Origin: Trichoplax sp. H2 | Lineage: Eukaryota > Placozoa > Uniplacotomia > Trichoplacea | Direction: 5' to 3' | Length of the DNA stretch: 64,000 nt | Assembly: GCA_003344405.1 (NCBI GenBank) | Contig: NOWV01000006.1 | Location: 1,054,001 to 1,118,000, forward strand | Shown here: in pieces, positions 62,101 to 64,000 of the stretch | Numbering within the stretch: the first letter of the stretch is position 1 | Layout of the letters: each line of letters starts with the position of its first letter | The notes under the pieces: model-generated | The model's database searches: none | What the model was told of the DNA's origin: nothing | Seen by the model: the letters and a program-made list of their open reading frames with translations, nothing else | Program-made: the position numbers and the translations under genes

Positions 62101-64000
62101 CGTGATTGCAGTACTAAAAGGACAAATCTAATAAAAATAAGCAGCTTCAAGCTTATGGTAGTGTACGAACAACGTACTGAAATTGTTATAGTAACGTTAT
62201 ATACGAATACAACAGCTGTTATGTATAAGTCGTTTCATCTTTAGTGATATAATCAATGGTCTAGTAATATCTAGATAAAATACTAAATAGTTTATTATGT
62301 AATCGCGTGTCTGTATATCTGCATTTTAAGTGTTTTAACATGAATCAGTTCAAACCAGGGACTACTCAATCAAAGATTGTTTCCCCTGCCCTAGAAAGAG
62401 AAGAAGGGAGTCCCTTCTTCTACAGAAAGAATGGGGAGATAATTTTTAATTATGTAGTCTCTACTCAAACTCATGTACTCATGCCACTAACTGTATGCTT
62501 CATATTTAATTCCTCAAGCTAGCGTGATAAGAAAAGGTTTCTGTACTTTTAAGACATATCTGGGGGTTTATATGTTGTATAGAGTCAGTATTTAAACTCA
62601 GTAACGACTCTAGAATTCCTTAAAACTGTTTTTGATCTAGATTTACTTAAAGATTGTTCATTTGATACTGATTGCGTGGATAACATCTGATTGCAATAGA
62701 AAAGAGACTTATGTCGTATTTGGCTCTGTATATCCTAATATTAGAAGTTGCTTAACCGCTATAGGCATTTCAGATCTATTGGTTTAATAATAACTAATTT
62801 ATGAGGATATTCAATACTGTTTACCATACGTAATTTTCGTTAAGATATTAGATATTGCGCTATAGTCATGATTGTAATATACAAATACAGTTACTATAGG
62901 ATTCTGTAATAGTGATTGGATACATTGTAATAAAAATTAATATTAAGACTAGTTAGCTTGTGCCTATTAATGCCTAGTTACCCATGAAGTAAGTCAGGAT
63001 ATTAACTGATATTTTATAATGCCAGTAAGCGTTTTAGATACAATCAATTAAAATATTGCCAACAAAGTGGGGCTTAAACGATGATTACTGCAATTTAGCA
63101 CATTTTCGTATGAGGAAGCTGCCTTATAGCATGAATTCAATATCGTATTAAACGTAGAAGACTTCTGCTGGTAGATCCAAATAATCTACTTTGATTATGT
63201 ACTCGTATGTTGTGTTTTTCATATAATATGTCAACTTGAGTTTTTAGTTTGAAACTGTAAAAATCTCTTTTCCGCCGACTGAGTGATGAGTCATACAGAT
63301 AACTGTGTGCTAAGTACGATTTCAAATAATACTATGTAATATTATAATTATTAGAAAATCTCATTTCTACGGTTTAGCGTATAAGTTAAGCTAGTTTAAA
63401 TAATAGGATTTGAATCTCATAACTATTTGATATATTAACTTTAACTACGGTACTTAATTCGGGTAATCTTACCTATAGCTAGATCGAAACTTGTTAGCTT
63501 TTGCAAAGATTAATTTTATGTGACATAGGATCAGATGATATGGTAGGAGAAGCCAAGAATATATTTGTATTCTACAAAATTAAAGCAATATTTCCGTCTA
63601 ATATAGGCTTATACAGTACTTTATATTCTAAGTTGAGAGAATTAGGTAACAATTTTCTGGAGATGGTTAAGTTGATAATATTTGGATGTACAGTACATGC
63701 ACGTAATATGACATGGAATATCTGTCAGAATTTAACTATTATTCATTCGAGCTAGTAGATACTGTAGATATCTTAATTATTCGTGTTAATATTAAATTTA
63801 TGATAACTATAGTTTGCATTAGGATTGTGGCCCGTAATTTTCGCAAAGTAATATTTATAGTTCAGGTCCAATTAGTATTTATGTTGTAATGATTCAGCTA
63901 ATTATAGTAGTTACGTGTAAAACCTATACACTACAGCCTCACAGCTGAAACATAAAATCTTTAGATATTTAATAAACGACCTAACGATAAAATTTCTGAA
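53132..64000. other. 10.9 kb AT-rich desert at the right edge
   Basis: No exon chain, RNA gene or repeat array was recognised. Open frames at 58242-58493, 58646-58864, 62307-62522 and 63501-63755 have AT-driven composition and no domain. GTAC palindromes are nearly absent, with single short copies near 58420-58432, 63613-63620 and 63688-63696. A perfect 10-bp inverted repeat is listed separately at 62399-62421. The left end must contain the GPCR 5' flank, which has no GTAC cluster. Confidence 0.5.
62399..62421. repeat. Perfect 10-bp inverted repeat with 3-base loop
   Basis: The arms AGAAGAAGGG (62399-62408) and CCCTTCTTCT (62412-62421) are exact reverse complements around AGT. The patch is more GC-rich than its surroundings, with TTTCCCCTGCCC just before it. 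It could form a hairpin in RNA or single-stranded DNA. No adjacent gene gives it a role, and there is no U-tract or target-site duplication to call it a terminator or MITE end. Confidence 0.7.

Noticed and set aside
1-64000. tRNA, rRNA, CRISPR array, transposase or retroelement genes
   Set aside because: I looked for tRNA B-box-like words, regular spaced repeats and integrase, transposase or reverse-transcriptase motifs in the open frames and saw none that could be supported.

Overview
This window is AT-rich animal nuclear DNA. Its genes are rich in introns (GT-AG, mostly about 50 to 900 bp), and their exon order can be followed codon by codon against vertebrate proteins I know. The gene set (RanGAP1, TIPRL, TAF13, TBCK, a PRDM13-like factor, a three-SH3 protein, a secreted phospholipase A2, an intronless rhodopsin-family GPCR), the small introns and the compact pairs separated by AT-rich deserts suggest an early-branching metazoan. 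A placozoan (Trichoplax or a relative) is my best guess. That is an inference, because nothing here was searched against a database.

Layout, left to right. 1-6.4 kb: no gene recognised; a dense GTAC-type repeat cluster lies at 0.36-0.77 kb. 6.4-9.4 kb (minus): RanGAP1 in 10 exons. 10.0-12.3 kb (plus): TIPRL/TIP41 in 7 exons, divergent from RanGAP1 across a 0.6 kb gap packed with GTAC repeats. 13.8-16.9 kb (minus): a protein with three SH3 domains. 21.9-24.5 kb (plus): a 10-exon coiled-coil protein, possibly C6orf118-like. 25.3-26.7 kb (minus): TAF13 in 5 exons, convergent with it. 29.4-31.6 kb (minus): a PRDM13-like PR-domain zinc-finger factor. 31.6-39.6 kb: gene desert. 39.6-40.1 kb (minus): single-exon secreted PLA2. 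41.4-49.0 kb (plus): TBCK in 28 exons, divergent from PLA2 across a second repeat-filled gap. 51.9-53.1 kb (minus): GPCR. 53.1-64.0 kb: gene desert.

The genes do not form one pathway. RanGAP1 (Ran GTPase cycle), TIPRL (PP2A-family phosphatase partner), TAF13 (TFIID) and TBCK (Rab-GAP-like) are housekeeping types. The PRDM13-like factor, PLA2 and GPCR are cell-type or signalling types.

The most striking unexplained structure is a family of pentamer arrays, (ACAGT)n switching to (ACTGT)n, which gives perfect palindromes such as TACTGTACAGTA. The dense arrays sit immediately 5' of gene starts: between RanGAP1 and TIPRL, upstream of the coiled-coil gene, upstream of TAF13, and between PLA2 and TBCK. 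They are absent from exons and nearly absent from the two large deserts. They may be a promoter or insulator-like element, or a repeat that tolerates or prefers open promoter DNA.
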